Assembly (NCBI GenBank): GCA_900767715.1
Contig: CAAGAD010000005.1
Location: 496,001 to 560,000, forward strand
Length of the DNA: 64,000 nt
Origin: Clostridia bacterium
GTDB lineage: Bacteria > Bacillota > Clostridia > Christensenellales > UBA1242
Direction: 5' to 3'
How positions within the stretch are numbered: the first letter of the stretch is position 1; each line of letters starts with the position of its first letter. The notes beneath the pieces were generated by a model. That model was not told the origin of the DNA and searched no databases. It saw nothing but the letters and a program-made list of their open reading frames with translations. This document shows positions 16,227 to 26,331 of this stretch, in pieces. A program made the translations under genes and the position numbers.

Positions 16227-16255
16227 ATACTAACAAGGCGTAAACAAATTGTCAA
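16227..16255 (-). promoter_or_regulatory. Sigma-A promoter of the coiled-coil gene pair
   Basis: On the minus strand -35 TTGACA (16250-16255), 17-base spacer, -10 TAGTAT (16227-16232). Confidence 0.75.
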
Positions 16256-16274
16256 GTAGTTTAGTCAAAACTAC
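16256..16274. promoter_or_regulatory. Perfect inverted repeat abutting the -35 box (possible operator)
   Basis: GTAGTTT-N5-AAACTAC (19 bases), touching the -35 hexamer of the promoter at 16227-16255. It may be a regulator-binding site; no regulator is identified. Confidence 0.4.
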
Positions 16275-16321
16275 TATATTATGTCGAAAATTAGACGAAT
16301 TGTTTGCTCATTTTTCACAAA

Positions 16322-16350
16322 AAAAAGTGCGTTAAAACATCGCACTTTTT
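16322..16350 (-). terminator. Terminator of the uvrBA transcript
   Basis: Stem AAAAAGTGCG (16322-16331) with CGCACTTTTT (16341-16350), nine-base loop, T run on the minus strand. It lies just after the uvrA stop. Confidence 0.85.
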
Positions 16351-16355
16351 GTAAT

Positions 16356-19172
16356 TTAGTTCTTATTTAAAATCTTTTTCAAGAATTGACCGGTGTAACT
16401 GCCATCTACTTTTGCCACTTGCTCTGGTGTGCCGGTTGCCACAATGCGACCACCTTCGTCACCGCCTTCTGGTCCTAGGTCTATGATGTAGTCTGCCACT
16501 TTGATGACGTCAAGGTTGTGTTCAATGACGATAACGGTGTTTCCGCCGTCCACAAATCTCTGTAGCACTGTTATAAGTTTCTTTACATCATACATGTGTA
16601 AACCAGTTGTCGGTTCGTCTAGGATATACACAGTTGAGCCTGTGCCACGCCTACACAATTCGGTGGCGAGTTTGAGTCGTTGCGCTTCGCCACCGCTGAT
16701 GGTGGTGGCTGGTTGACCGAGTTTCATGTAACCTAAGCCCACATCGTACATCGTTTGCAATCTAGATTTGATGGTTGGAATATTCTCAAAGAATGACAAG
16801 GCTTCTTCCACCGTCATTTCGAGCACTTCGTAAATATTCTTGCCCTTGTAATGCACGGACAAAACTTCACGATTGTAACGCTTGCCCTCACACACTTCGC
16901 AAGGCACGTAAACGTCTGGCAAGAAATACATTTTCACCTTTTTCACGCCATCGCCGTCGCACGCGCCACAACGACCGCCTTCAAGGTTGAAACTGAATCT
17001 GCCCATATCAAAGCCACGTTCTTTGGCTTCTGGTGTGGAGGCAAAAAGTTCACGAATTTTGGTAAACACGCCCGAATATGTGGCTGGGTTGGAACGTGGA
17101 GTGCGCCCGATAGGCGTCTGGTCAATGGCAATCACCTTGTCCAAGCCTTCGAGCCCTTTAATCTCTTTGCAATCGCCTACCGTATAGTTGGTGCGGTTGA
17201 AAGTGTTGTTGAGCGTTGGGTAAAGTATGTCGTTGATGAGCGTACTCTTGCCACTGCCACTCACACCCGTAATGCAAGTCAACACGCCCTTTGGAATCTT
17301 GACATTCACATTCTTCAAATTGTGCATAGTAGCGCCATTGAGTTCGATAAACCCTTGATTTGTCTTTTTGCGGTGAGTTGGAATTTCTATTTTTTGTTTG
17401 CCGGACAAGAACTGTCCGGTAATGCTACGTGGCTCGTTGATAATATCTTGCAATGAGCCTTGTGCCACGATTTCGCCACCGTGCACGCCCGCGTATGGTC
17501 CAATGTCAACGAGATAGTCGGCTTCGCGCATTGTGTCTTCGTCGTGCTCCACTACGATTAAACTATTGCCAATGTCTCTCAACCCTTTAAGGCTATTCAA
17601 AAGGCGCTCGTTGTCGCGCTGGTGCAAACCAATGCTTGGTTCGTCCAAAATGTATATCACGCCCGTAAGTCCACTGCCGATTTGGGTGGCAAGGCGAATA
17701 CGTTGCGATTCACCGCCCGACAAACTGCCTGCGCTACGACTTAAACTTAAATATTTCAAGCCGACGTCAATTAAGAATTTGAGTCGTGCATTAATCTCGT
17801 GCAAAATGCTCTCGGCGATTCGGCTGTCTGTTTGGTTGAGTGGCAATTCTTCAAAGAACGTCTTTAAAGCGCCAATACTCATATCTGTGAGTTCCACGAT
17901 ATTTTTGTCCGCAATCTTGATGCTGAGCGCGAGCGGATTGAGTCGTTTGCCGTGACACTCCGGGCATTCGTCTTCGCTCATAAGCGAGGCGATTTCGTCC
18001 CGAATGTAGTCGCTCTTGGTTTCGCGGTATTTACGCAAAAGATTAGGCACCATTCCTTCGTATGGCGCGCCCTTGGAAATGACTTGCGTCATTGGGTAGT
18101 CATGACCCTTGGCTTCCGGTTCACCATAAACGAGCATTTGGCGGATTTCTTTCGGCAAATCTTTGTATGGAGTGTTGATGTCGAACTTGTATTTGTCTGC
18201 CAAATATCTAAACACTTTCATTCCATAGCCTTCGCCGTACATATTCCACCCGCTAGCGTACAATGCGCCTTCTGCAAGCGAAAGATTGGCATTCATCACC
18301 ACGGCTTCTTCGCCTATTTTCATCACATAACCGAGTCCGCTACACTTTGGACAAGCGCCTTGTGTGGAGTTGAAACTGAAAAATGCCGGCTCGATGTCTG
18401 GCATACTAATTCCGCAATCTGTACAAGCGTATTTGGTCGAGAAAAGTCGGTCTTCGCCGTCCACGTTGGCAACGACAATGCCGTTGGAGAGTTCGAGCGC
18501 CTTTTCCACCGATTCGGTGAGTCGCTTCTCCACGCCTGCCTTGATAACTATTCGGTCAATGACAATGCTGATGTCGTGGCGTTTGGTCTTGCTGAGCGAG
18601 ATTTCGTCATCAAAGGTAAGCATTTCGCCGTCAACGATTAAACGCACGAAACCGCTCTTTTTGTATTCGGCGATTTCTTTCTCGTGCGAGCCTTTTTGAC
18701 CGCGAATGACCGGCGAGAGAATCATCACTTTACTGCCCTCACCAAAAGCCATAACTTTATCTACGATTTGGTCGAGCGATTGCATTGAGATTGCCTTGCC
18801 ACATTTTGGGCAATATGGCTTGCCTATGCGGGCAAATAGAAGACGCAAATAGTCGTAAATCTCGGTAATCGTGCCCACCGTACTGCGTGGGTTGTTGTTG
18901 GTGGATTTTTGGTCAATGCTGATGGCTGGGCTGAGCCCGTCAATGCTGTCAACATTTGGCTTCTGCACCTGTCCCAAAAACATACGCGCATAGGCGGACA
19001 AACTCTCCACATATCTGCGCTGTCCTTCGGCGAAAATGGTGTCGAATGCAAGTGTTGACTTGCCACAACCGCTCACGCCCGTGAACACAACAAGTTTGTT
19101 GCGCGGAATAGTAAGGTCGATGTTTTTGAGATTGTTTTCTTTTGCACCTTTAATGGTAATATTTTCTAACAT
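16356..19172 (-). CDS. uvrA: Excinuclease ABC subunit A
   Basis: Damage-sensing ATPase of nucleotide excision repair, 938 residues, normal length. The first ABC half has Walker [10 protein letters not shown] (32-40) and signature LSGGESQ (about 485); the second half has Walker [10 protein letters not shown] (about 637) and ISGGEAQ (about 824). Zinc modules are visible as CPKCGKAIS, the CTDC...CPKC pair, and CGACDGDG...[25 protein letters not shown], the UvrB/DNA interaction block, is present. The ATG lies five bases after the uvrB stop, so it is the last gene of the uvr operon. Confidence 0.98.
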   Translation of the reverse strand: MLENITIKGAKENNLKNIDLTIPRNKLVVFTGVSGCGKSTLAFDTIFAEGQRRYVESLSAYARMFLGQVQKPNVDSIDGLSPAISIDQKSTNNNPRSTVGTITEIYDYLRLLFARIGKPYCPKCGKAISMQSLDQIVDKVMAFGEGSKVMILSPVIRGQKGSHEKEIAEYKKSGFVRLIVDGEMLTFDDEISLSKTKRHDISIVIDRIVIKAGVEKRLTESVEKALELSNGIVVANVDGEDRLFSTKYACTDCGISMPDIEPAFFSFNSTQGACPKCSGLGYVMKIGEEAVVMNANLSLAEGALYASGWNMYGEGYGMKVFRYLADKYKFDINTPYKDLPKEIRQMLVYGEPEAKGHDYPMTQVISKGAPYEGMVPNLLRKYRETKSDYIRDEIASLMSEDECPECHGKRLNPLALSIKIADKNIVELTDMSIGALKTFFEELPLNQTDSRIAESILHEINARLKFLIDVGLKYLSLSRSAGSLSGGESQRIRLATQIGSGLTGVIYILDEPSIGLHQRDNERLLNSLKGLRDIGNSLIVVEHDEDTMREADYLVDIGPYAGVHGGEIVAQGSLQDIINEPRSITGQFLSGKQKIEIPTHRKKTNQGFIELNGATMHNLKNVNVKIPKGVLTCITGVSGSGKSTLINDILYPTLNNTFNRTNYTVGDCKEIKGLEGLDKVIAIDQTPIGRTPRSNPATYSGVFTKIRELFASTPEAKERGFDMGRFSFNLEGGRCGACDGDGVKKVKMYFLPDVYVPCEVCEGKRYNREVLSVHYKGKNIYEVLEMTVEEALSFFENIPTIKSRLQTMYDVGLGYMKLGQPATTISGGEAQRLKLATELCRRGTGSTVYILDEPTTGLHMYDVKKLITVLQRFVDGGNTVIVIEHNLDVIKVADYIIDLGPEGGDEGGRIVATGTPEQVAKVDGSYTGQFLKKILNKN

Positions 19173-19177
19173 ATTTC

Positions 19178-21133
19178 CTACTTCTTCTTTAATTTTGCTT
19201 TTAGTTTTGAAATCTGCTCACGCAGTTCAATCGCGCGCTCAAAGTCTAGCATACCGCTAGCCTGTTGCATAAGCCCTTTGAGTTTCTCGATTTGGTTGAT
19301 AATATCTTTTTTGTCTGTGAATGTGACGTCCGCTTCCTTGACAATGTGTAAACTGTCGTTGATAGACTTGACAATCGTCTTTGGCTTGACGTTATGCGTT
19401 TCATTGTAGTGCATTTGCAGTTCGCGACGACGGTTGGTTTCGTCAATGGCACGTTGCATACTGCCCGTGATGTTGTCCGCGTACATAATGACGTGACCTT
19501 TATCGTTACGGGCGGCGCGACCGATGGTTTGAATGAGTGAGGTGTCACTACGCAAGAAACCTTCCTTGTCCGCGTCGAGAATCGCCACGAGTTGCACTTC
19601 TGGTAGGTCAAGCCCTTCGCGCAAAAGGTTGATGCCGATGAGCACGTCAAAGTCGTCATTGCGGAGTGCGTTCAAAATCTTCACACGCTCCATTGTGTCA
19701 ACGTCGCTGTGCAAATATTTTACGCGCAAGCCATTCTCGGCAAAGTACGAAGTTAGGTTCTCCGCCATTTTCTTGGTGAGCGTCACGACAAGGATTTTAC
19801 CTTGGTTGGCAAGCACTTTTTGGATTTCGCTATATAGGTCATCAATCTGCCCTTCTGACTTGCGCACTTCGATTTCTGGGTCGAGCAAGAAGGTTGGGCG
19901 AATGACTTGTTCCACCACTTGACCCGAGAGCGAAATTTCGTATTCGTTCGGTGTGGCAGAGCAATAGATTGTTTGCTTGATTCGCGCGTTAAACTCATCA
20001 AAATTGAGTGGGCGGTTGTCGTAGGCACTCGGCAAGCGGAAGCCATAATCTACGAGTGCGGTTTTGCGCGCACGGTCGCCGTTAAACATTCCGCGAATCT
20101 GTGGCAAAGTGATATGACTTTCGTCCACGAAAAGTATAAAATCATCAGGGAAATAGTCCAGAAGTGTGAATGGTGGTTCGCCCGGCTTTCGCCCGTCAAA
20201 ATAACGGCTGTAATTTTCAATGCCCGAGCAATAGCCCATTTCGCGCATCATTTCAATGTCATAGTTCACGCGCTCACGAATGCGTTGTGCTTCGATGAGT
20301 TTGCCTTGGCTCTCGAAATATTTGACTTGGTCTTCCATATCTTGCTGAATATTTTGCAAGGCTTGTTGGAGTTTGGCACTGCCGACGGCGTAGTGGCTGG
20401 CTGGGAAAATGCTGATATAGGTCAAATCATTGTATCTGTGCCCACTCGTTGGGTCAAACTCGCTGATACGCTCGACCGTATCGCCAAAAAACTCCACCCT
20501 AATGGCGCGCTCGCTCGAATCGGCTGGAAAAATATCTAAAACGTCGCCCTTGGCTCTAAACGTGCTACGTTTAAAATCCACATCGTTGCGCTGATATTGA
20601 ATGTCAATGAGTCGGCGAATGAGTTCGTCGCGGTTAATTTCCTCGCCTTCGCGGATAGGAATTTGAAGATTGTAATATTCTTCCGGTGCGCCCAAACCAT
20701 AAATGCAGGAAACACTGGCAACCACGATTGTGTCGCGGTGAGTGAGCAAACTGGCGGTAGCGCTGTGACGAAGTTTGTCGATTTCGTCATTGATTGACAT
20801 ATCTTTCTCGATGTATGTATCGGTTGACACGATATAGGCTTCTGGCTGGTAATAGTCGTAATAACTGACAAAAAATTCCACGCGATTGTGTGGAAAAAAC
20901 TCTCTAAATTCGTTGCAGAGTTGTGCTGCCAAAGTTTTGTTGTGTGCAAGCACGAGCGTTGGGCGGTTTAATTTGGCAATGACATTCGCCATTGTAAAGG
21001 TTTTACCACTGCCCGTAACACCTTTCAACACTTGTCCGCTAAGACCGTTTTGCACGCCTTGGACGAGCGCGTCAATGGCTTCTGGTTGGTCACCCGTTGG
21101 CTGATATGATGAAACTAATTCAAACTTTTCCAT
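19178..21133 (-). CDS. uvrB: Excinuclease ABC subunit B
   Basis: DNA-damage verification helicase that recruits UvrC, 651 residues. Walker A GVTGSGKT (38-45), the damage-probing beta-hairpin region [10 protein letters not shown]...[14 protein letters not shown], helicase motifs (FVDESH, IGRAARN) and a C-terminal UVR domain (about 612-648: [20 protein letters not shown]) that binds UvrC are all present. Start ATG with AGGAG at a normal distance. Third gene of an operon that starts with two small membrane proteins; uvrA follows after five bases. Confidence 0.98.
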   Translation of the reverse strand: MEKFELVSSYQPTGDQPEAIDALVQGVQNGLSGQVLKGVTGSGKTFTMANVIAKLNRPTLVLAHNKTLAAQLCNEFREFFPHNRVEFFVSYYDYYQPEAYIVSTDTYIEKDMSINDEIDKLRHSATASLLTHRDTIVVASVSCIYGLGAPEEYYNLQIPIREGEEINRDELIRRLIDIQYQRNDVDFKRSTFRAKGDVLDIFPADSSERAIRVEFFGDTVERISEFDPTSGHRYNDLTYISIFPASHYAVGSAKLQQALQNIQQDMEDQVKYFESQGKLIEAQRIRERVNYDIEMMREMGYCSGIENYSRYFDGRKPGEPPFTLLDYFPDDFILFVDESHITLPQIRGMFNGDRARKTALVDYGFRLPSAYDNRPLNFDEFNARIKQTIYCSATPNEYEISLSGQVVEQVIRPTFLLDPEIEVRKSEGQIDDLYSEIQKVLANQGKILVVTLTKKMAENLTSYFAENGLRVKYLHSDVDTMERVKILNALRNDDFDVLIGINLLREGLDLPEVQLVAILDADKEGFLRSDTSLIQTIGRAARNDKGHVIMYADNITGSMQRAIDETNRRRELQMHYNETHNVKPKTIVKSINDSLHIVKEADVTFTDKKDIINQIEKLKGLMQQASGMLDFERAIELREQISKLKAKLKKK

Positions 21134-21142
21134 ATCGCTCTC

Positions 21143-21499
21143 CTAGAAAATCCATTTAAGCAATAGACCGATTATAAAACTGATTACAGCGAGAATGACC
21201 GTTCGGGTGATGAGAAAATACCACGTTCGTTTGCTATTGGTGAGTTCGCGGTAAAAGCCTTCGCCCTTGGTTTTGAGCGAAATGCAGAATACGGGTTCGC
21301 CCTTACGGTCGGTGCGGGTAAGGTCGATGTAGTTGTCAAAGGCGAGATTTGTCATAATCTGGTCAAGGTCGGTGGTGGTCAAAATATATTTGTCGCTGAC
21401 AAAACTAATCACTTCACGCGGAGTGATTAAACTACTTTTCTTGCCCATACACTTTTGGTATAGGTATTTCATTACATATTTTTCTTTACTGTTTAACAT
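21143..21499 (-). CDS. Small winged-helix-like protein with C-terminal membrane helix (second of pair)
   Basis: About 118 residues. Residues about 10-80 have the alternation of a small winged-helix fold (SSLITPREVISFVSDKYILT, then TDLDQIMTNLAFDNYIDLTR, then a wing-like GEPVFCISLKTKGEGFYREL). A single membrane helix follows near the C terminus (about 95-116). Not recognised as a named family. The ATG at 21499 is used; a GTG two codons upstream directly follows the TAG of the preceding gene. It ends ten bases before uvrB and is clearly part of the uvr operon. A role in repair or SOS control is suggested only by position. Confidence 0.65.
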   Translation of the reverse strand: MLNSKEKYVMKYLYQKCMGKKSSLITPREVISFVSDKYILTTTDLDQIMTNLAFDNYIDLTRTDRKGEPVFCISLKTKGEGFYRELTNSKRTWYFLITRTVILAVISFIIGLLLKWIF

Positions 21500-21505
21500 A
21501 CTCAC

Positions 21506-21865
21506 CTATCTAATAATAAGCAACGCAATCAACGCTCCCAAAAAACTGGAAATAAAACCGACCAAACTTTGAATAAACAAATTCTTTCCAATTTTAGTAT
21601 TTTTCACACTCGCCGTTTTTATGCCAAGTTTCGCCATAACGGGCAGGCTGACCGGCTTTTTAAGGCAAGTGTAACAAATGTTCTCGCTGTCGCGGTATTT
21701 GCAAGAGATAAATTCGTTGTCTATAAGTTCGTCCACAAACTGCGCGAATTGCGTTTTATCCTTCCATTCGCTCGCCACGTCGTTAAAACTTATTACGCGG
21801 TAGTTGGCAGTGGAATTAAACTTATACAATATTTCAAACAACTTCATTGACAAGTCTTGCGCCAT
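21506..21865 (-). CDS. Small winged-helix-like protein with C-terminal membrane helix (first of pair)
   Basis: A 119-residue protein with the same layout as its downstream neighbour: a predicted winged-helix region (about residues 5-75, with SFNDVASEWKDKTQFAQFVD and DELIDNEFISCKYR) and a C-terminal membrane helix (about 97-117). It also has a Cys-x2-Cys (CYTC) in the wing. It has AAGGAG eight bases before the ATG and a promoter at 21885-21912. Together the two look like an ancient duplication, inferred from architecture and not from strong identity. First gene of the operon with uvrB and uvrA. Confidence 0.68.
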   Translation of the reverse strand: MAQDLSMKLFEILYKFNSTANYRVISFNDVASEWKDKTQFAQFVDELIDNEFISCKYRDSENICYTCLKKPVSLPVMAKLGIKTASVKNTKIGKNLFIQSLVGFISSFLGALIALLIIR

Positions 21866-21884
21866 AATTTCTCCTTAAATGCTA

Positions 21885-21912
21885 ATTATATCACAAAGCA
21901 AACAATTTGCAA
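21885..21912 (-). promoter_or_regulatory. Promoter of the wHTH-uvrBA operon with internal palindrome
   Basis: -35 TTGCAA (21907-21912), 16-base spacer, -10 TATAAT (21885-21890) on the minus strand. A short inverted repeat GCAAA-N3-TTTGC (21898-21910) overlaps the -35 and spacer, a position suited to a repressor. It is not the classical Gram-positive LexA box (GAAC-N4-GTTC). Confidence 0.65.
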
Positions 21913-21920
21913 CCTTTTAG

Positions 21921-23678
21921 TTAAATTTGTTTTATGAGTTCGCGGGCATAGTCGAATGCTTGTTTGTAAGGCTGGTCGGTGGTTAGGTCAATGCCTATAT
22001 CGTTGAGCGCGTCAAGTGGCAGTTTTGACCCGCCTACGCGCAAAAAGTCTAAATATCTGTCAGCAAAGGTCTTGTCCTTGAAAATATTTGACACAATGGC
22101 AAGCGCGCAGGTCATACCCGTGGCATATTTAAACACATAGTATGAGCGGTAGAAATGCGGAATGCGAGCCCAATAATAACCCATATAGTCTGGCACTTCA
22201 ACCGAGTCTTTGTAATACTCTTTGGCAAGGTTGAAATATTTTTTGTTGTAGTCTTCGTAGGTTAGAGCATTGTTATTTTCTAGTTCGGTGTGGGCGAAAT
22301 GCTCAAACTCGCTATACAAGGTTTGGGTGAAAATGGTGGACATATACATATTCAAAATCTTCATAATGTACACGTCTTTTTCCGCCTTGTTTTTGGCTGT
22401 GGAAATCATATAGTTATAGAGCAAAAGTTCGTTCACCGTGCTGGCAATCTCGGCAAGGAAAATGCCATTGTCTGCTTTGGTCGATGGCTGGGCGCGCTCG
22501 ATAAGTTCGTTGTTGATGGCGTGACCCATTTCGTGCGCAAGGGTGTCAACCGAGTCGAATGTGCCGTCAAAGTTCATCATGATGACCGCTTTTGAGCCGT
22601 GATTGTAACTGCAATACGCTCCCGTGGTCTTATCCTTGTTTGGCAAATAGTCGATTGATTGGTCGGCGTATTTCATCTTCACCAAATTTTCGTACTCCTT
22701 GCCTAGCGGGCTGACCGCCTTCAACACAAGGTCTTTCATCTCGTCAATGGTGTAGTTTTGGTTAACATCACACCAAGGCGCGCTTAAATCCCAAAAATGA
22801 ATTTTATCCACACCGAGCAAATTTTGGCGGGCGGAAATGGTGGAGTGCAAAACGTCAAGGTTAGCGTGCACTTGGCGAATAAGCGTGTCATACACTTTGC
22901 GGTTTAGGTCGTCGCCGTTCAGTCTTGCAGTCAAAACTGTTTTATGCTTGGCAAGGCGTGCGTGGAAAATGTCGTTGTGCACGTGCGCGGTGTAGGCGCA
23001 AGCAAGCGTCTTGTTAAACTTGCCATAGCCGTTCATAAGATTGGCCTGGGCGGTGTGACGCAAATTCTCGTCGTGCGACCTTAAATATTTGCCATAATAC
23101 GCTTCGTTGAGTTCGTGTTTTTCGCCTTTCGAGTCAACGGCTGGTTCAAATTCGAGTTCGCTATCGCAAAGCAAATCTCTCATTTCGCCTTCACTACCCA
23201 AAAATTGCGACATTTTGGTCAAAAAATCCGCAATTCGCTTGCTGACGATGTGTTTTGAGTTCCTTATAATATCCTTGAAAAACATATCGTAGTCGGCAAA
23301 ATCTGGGTCAGTCGTGAGTGAGCGTAGATAACCCTTTGGCAGTTTGTTTAGTTCGGGCAAAACGTATGTGGAATATTTGGCGGTGGATTGCAAAATGGTT
23401 TGCGCCTTTTGCATAATTTTTTGTATATCCACGTTCGCCATATCCACACTGTTTGAATTACCTAGCACGAAAAGTGCGGGTGCGATGAGTTCGTCGAGTT
23501 GCTTGTCCAGTGCCAAATAGGCCTTCAACTCCTTTTTGTCGCCCAGTTTGCCCTTAAACTTGGCAAGTTCGGGCGCACGGCGGGCGTACTGCTCCAAAAT
23601 CTTCTCAACATCGCTCAAAAGACAGACGTCGTCCAAATTCCATTTGTATTTTGCTTCAATTTCGGTTCTTGTTTTCAT
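21921..23678 (-). CDS. pepF: Oligoendopeptidase F (M3B metallopeptidase)
   Basis: Cytoplasmic zinc peptidase that degrades oligopeptides, 585 residues, normal for the family. The HExxH zinc motif appears as TLAHEMGHAI at about residues 381-390, followed by the glutamate-bearing FLAEIASTVNE helix, and the C-terminal YYVFKYATGM segment typical of PepF. The start was set at ATG 23678 with AAAGG seven bases before it, instead of the GTG two codons upstream. A -10-like TATAAT lies at 23695-23700 with no convincing -35. Divergent from the ZIP transporter gene. Confidence 0.95.
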   Translation of the reverse strand: MKTRTEIEAKYKWNLDDVCLLSDVEKILEQYARRAPELAKFKGKLGDKKELKAYLALDKQLDELIAPALFVLGNSNSVDMANVDIQKIMQKAQTILQSTAKYSTYVLPELNKLPKGYLRSLTTDPDFADYDMFFKDIIRNSKHIVSKRIADFLTKMSQFLGSEGEMRDLLCDSELEFEPAVDSKGEKHELNEAYYGKYLRSHDENLRHTAQANLMNGYGKFNKTLACAYTAHVHNDIFHARLAKHKTVLTARLNGDDLNRKVYDTLIRQVHANLDVLHSTISARQNLLGVDKIHFWDLSAPWCDVNQNYTIDEMKDLVLKAVSPLGKEYENLVKMKYADQSIDYLPNKDKTTGAYCSYNHGSKAVIMMNFDGTFDSVDTLAHEMGHAINNELIERAQPSTKADNGIFLAEIASTVNELLLYNYMISTAKNKAEKDVYIMKILNMYMSTIFTQTLYSEFEHFAHTELENNNALTYEDYNKKYFNLAKEYYKDSVEVPDYMGYYWARIPHFYRSYYVFKYATGMTCALAIVSNIFKDKTFADRYLDFLRVGGSKLPLDALNDIGIDLTTDQPYKQAFDYARELIKQI

Positions 23679-23752
23679 TTTCACACCTTTTATGATTATA
23701 GAATACTATATTTTGTATTTTTAGGCAAACTTTTAGGAGTACAAAAGAAATT

Positions 23753-24499
23753 ATGAATATAGATTTTACATTGTTTGGCTATCTTGCACTTTGCGTGTTT
23801 TTCACCACGGCTTGCACGATAATAGGCGCGACAGGTGTGTTTTTTCTCAAAAAAGAAAGCCCAAAACTCGAATCGTTCTGCACGGGGTTTGCTGGCGGAG
23901 TGATGATTGCGGGCAGTTTCTTCTCGCTTATCAATCCCGCGCTGGAATTATGCCCAGAAAAAATAGGTTACAAACTGGCGTTCATAATCGGCGGGCTGGT
24001 TTTGGGTCTTGTGTTTATGTTCGTGTGCGAGCACGTGTTTTTGAAGGAAAAAGAAGCCTTCTCGCCGAAAGTGATGTTCTTGGCAATCACCTTGCACAAC
24101 ATTCCCGAAGGAATGTGCATTGGTGTTGCGTTCGCGATGGGCGGGCTGGGCAATTTGGCAGGCGCAATCGCGCTGGCGATTGGCATTGGCATACAAAACT
24201 TGCCCGAGGGCGCAAGTGTGAGTCTGCCGATGTATTCGTATTGCAAGAACAAGAAAAAAGCCTTTAATTTCGGGCTGATTTCCGCCCTAGTTGAGCCAAT
24301 TGGCGCGCTTCTTGCATTCGTGTTTGCTTCTGCCATTAGTTCAATCCTGCCACTACTTCTCTGTTTCGCAGGCAGTTGTATGATATTCGTGGTGCTCACC
24401 GACCTTATGCCCGAAAGTTGCCATATAAACAAAAAGATTGCCACAATTAGTATGGCAATCGGGTTTATAATAATGACAATGCTTGACCTACTTTTGTAG
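23753..24499 (+). CDS. ZIP-family divalent metal transporter
   Basis: A 248-residue membrane protein with eight hydrophobic helices and both ZIP metal-site motifs: LHNIPEG (about 114-120) in helix 4 and QNLPEGASV (about 148-156) in helix 5, with a further glutamate in ALVEPIGA. ZIP proteins import zinc and other divalent metals. An AGGAG lies 13 bases upstream, which is longer than optimal. It is divergent from pepF, itself a zinc enzyme, though a functional link is speculative. Its last 12 bases overlap the convergent secreted-protein gene. Confidence 0.92.
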   Translation: MNIDFTLFGYLALCVFFTTACTIIGATGVFFLKKESPKLESFCTGFAGGVMIAGSFFSLINPALELCPEKIGYKLAFIIGGLVLGLVFMFVCEHVFLKEKEAFSPKVMFLAITLHNIPEGMCIGVAFAMGGLGNLAGAIALAIGIGIQNLPEGASVSLPMYSYCKNKKKAFNFGLISALVEPIGALLAFVFASAISSILPLLLCFAGSCMIFVVLTDLMPESCHINKKIATISMAIGFIIMTMLDLLL

Positions 24500-25369
24500 C
24501 CAAGAAGGTTTGCTCACTGGATATGGTCTAAACGCGGTAAATGTTTCGGTAATCTTGCTAGAACCGGTAATCTCGCCCACGCTGGCATTGAAATAATAGT
24601 CATCTTCGGCAACAATCTTCACGAAGTCGCCCTTGCTGTTGACCGTGAAGGTTATCTTGTTGTAATTGAAGATTGGCATTGTACTGCCGAGAACTGACTT
24701 TCCGCAATAGTTGATGTATTTCGCGTAGGCTTCAGTGGCTTTGCCGTTGGTGACAAGTTGAATGGTGAACTCGAAGTTCCCGTTAACGCGCTGTTTGAAC
24801 GATGTTTCCTTGGCAATGGTCGATTCGTTGATGACATAGTTGAAGCCGTTAGGTCCAATGCCACGCACACTCACCCAGTTGGATAGCGTGTCGGTCACGA
24901 CTTTGTCGTCGCAATGGTCGTACACCATTCCACGATTTAAATCGTAATATGTCTCACCATTAGATGTCTTCGTGCCTGTGGTCTTGGTGGTGGAAAGTTG
25001 GTCGCCATTGGTGTATCTAACACGTGAAGTGTACACATTTTGGTTGACATTCACAATTCCACCCACCGCATAATAACTCATCGTACCAGTAATGACAGAT
25101 TTGTAGCCGGAAGCCGTCTTGAAACGGTCGTAAGCAGTCTGCCACGCCTTTGCGCTGTCGCCCTTTTTGTAGAGCGCGCCCACTGTTTGCGCTGGGTCAT
25201 CGATGTCGATTTCGGGCACATCGTCGTCTTTTTCTATTGGGTCTGTTATCTCTGTTTCATTAGATGAACCCTCTGCCTTGGGCATAAAGTCCACTGTATT
25301 TATACACACTAAACACATTATTGCCACGAGTGCAAAAATAAGGTAGTTTAGCGTTCTCGCTTTGTTCAT
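24488..25369 (-). CDS. Exported protein, second of a paralogous pair
   Basis: A 293-residue protein with an N-terminal hydrophobic segment (about residues 9-26) that could be an anchor or signal, an acidic/Pro linker (about 35-60) and a beta-rich domain of about 220 residues. Not recognised. Comparison with the upstream gene shows aligned features: a QNVYT-type strand, GETYYD, a VINESTI-like block, KITFTVNSKGDFVKIVAEDDYY against NLTFLTDLDGIPSRVTAEECYI, and a final TETFTAF against TTKYTNW. They are diverged paralogues. The ATG directly follows the upstream TAA (TAAATG), so the pair is coupled. Possibly lipid- or wall-interacting; unproven. Confidence 0.72.
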   Translation of the reverse strand: MNKARTLNYLIFALVAIMCLVCINTVDFMPKAEGSSNETEITDPIEKDDDVPEIDIDDPAQTVGALYKKGDSAKAWQTAYDRFKTASGYKSVITGTMSYYAVGGIVNVNQNVYTSRVRYTNGDQLSTTKTTGTKTSNGETYYDLNRGMVYDHCDDKVVTDTLSNWVSVRGIGPNGFNYVINESTIAKETSFKQRVNGNFEFTIQLVTNGKATEAYAKYINYCGKSVLGSTMPIFNYNKITFTVNSKGDFVKIVAEDDYYFNASVGEITGSSKITETFTAFRPYPVSKPSWLQK

Positions 25370-26266
25370 TTATCTCGCTCCGTTTGGACGCTGAATGGCA
25401 AAATATTTGCCCCAGTTGGTATATTTCGTTGTAACGGAGTTGGTGCAAGTCGCGTTAAGCCCCATCACCGTTATGATGTAACATTCTTCCGCCGTAACGC
25501 GTGACGGAATGCCGTCAAGGTCGGTGAGGAATGTAAGATTTATATATTTGACGACAGGTCGCGTGCTACTGCCCGACATCACTTCCAAATTGCGAATGTA
25601 GGCGGTCTGGCTGGCGGGGTCAAGTTTGATTGTGCACCTATACCCCGTGCTCCCTATCTGCAATTTAGAATACTCCAAAATTGTCGTCTTGTCAATCTTA
25701 TAATACGAATTCCCCGGTATGAGCCCAAACTCATTGAAATATGCACCCTCATTCATTCGATTCCAGCCCTCATCATAGGTAGCCACGAACGAATCACTCA
25801 CATTTTTGGCTTCGCGGTAATAGACCGTACCGTTTTCCGTGTAGGTTTGCCTACCCACTGTCACGCCTATAGACTCACTCTTGACGCTGGCGTTGAAACA
25901 TAGCCTGCGCCCTTGCGTGTCGCGCTCAATCTTGGTATAGACTTTTTGCGTGACGTTGCCCACAAACTTGACGTAAGTCTTAACCGAGCCGTTAGCGACC
26001 GATTTGCAACTGATGTCGCCGTTGATGTATGTCATTGCCTTGTCAATGAGTTGCTCGGCTGTGAATGTGGTCGGCGTGCTGACCGGTTCGTCGTCGGCTG
26101 GTGGTTCAATGGGTACAAAAGGCTCGTCATCGGTCACCACATCGCCCGTGTTTTCACTGCTTACACTGTCCGCCCCACTCGACATAATTGGCACAAAAAT
26201 ATTCAGTGCAAATATCACTGAAATAATAATAGTTAAAATATTTAGCATTTTTGTGTTTTTAATCAT
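25370..26266 (-). CDS. Exported protein, first of a paralogous pair, leaderless mRNA
   Basis: A 298-residue protein with an N-terminal hydrophobic anchor/signal (about 8-28), an acidic Pro-rich linker (about 35-65) and a beta-rich domain whose strands align with those of the downstream gene. Its ATG lies 8 bases after a perfect TTGACA-17-TATAAT promoter, so the transcript should start at most a few bases before the codon; there is no ribosome site, unlike most genes here. Function unknown. Separated from the downstream Ig-like surface-protein gene by that gene's terminator. Confidence 0.72.
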   Translation of the reverse strand: MIKNTKMLNILTIIISVIFALNIFVPIMSSGADSVSSENTGDVVTDDEPFVPIEPPADDEPVSTPTTFTAEQLIDKAMTYINGDISCKSVANGSVKTYVKFVGNVTQKVYTKIERDTQGRRLCFNASVKSESIGVTVGRQTYTENGTVYYREAKNVSDSFVATYDEGWNRMNEGAYFNEFGLIPGNSYYKIDKTTILEYSKLQIGSTGYRCTIKLDPASQTAYIRNLEVMSGSSTRPVVKYINLTFLTDLDGIPSRVTAEECYIITVMGLNATCTNSVTTKYTNWGKYFAIQRPNGAR

Positions 26267-26274
26267 TTTGCCAT

Positions 26275-26303
26275 ATTATATATTGATATTCAATTTTTGT
26301 CAA
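26275..26303 (-). promoter_or_regulatory. Perfect consensus sigma-A promoter, predicted leaderless
   Basis: -35 TTGACA (26298-26303), 17-base spacer, -10 TATAAT (26275-26280). The start codon at 26266 follows after eight bases. Confidence 0.85.
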
Positions 26304-26331
26304 TTCAACGATTTTTCGCCCAGTTCCGCAC

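Noticed and set aside
21885..21912. Canonical Gram-positive LexA box before the uvr operon
   Set aside because: GAAC-N4-GTTC is absent; only a short different palindrome is present.
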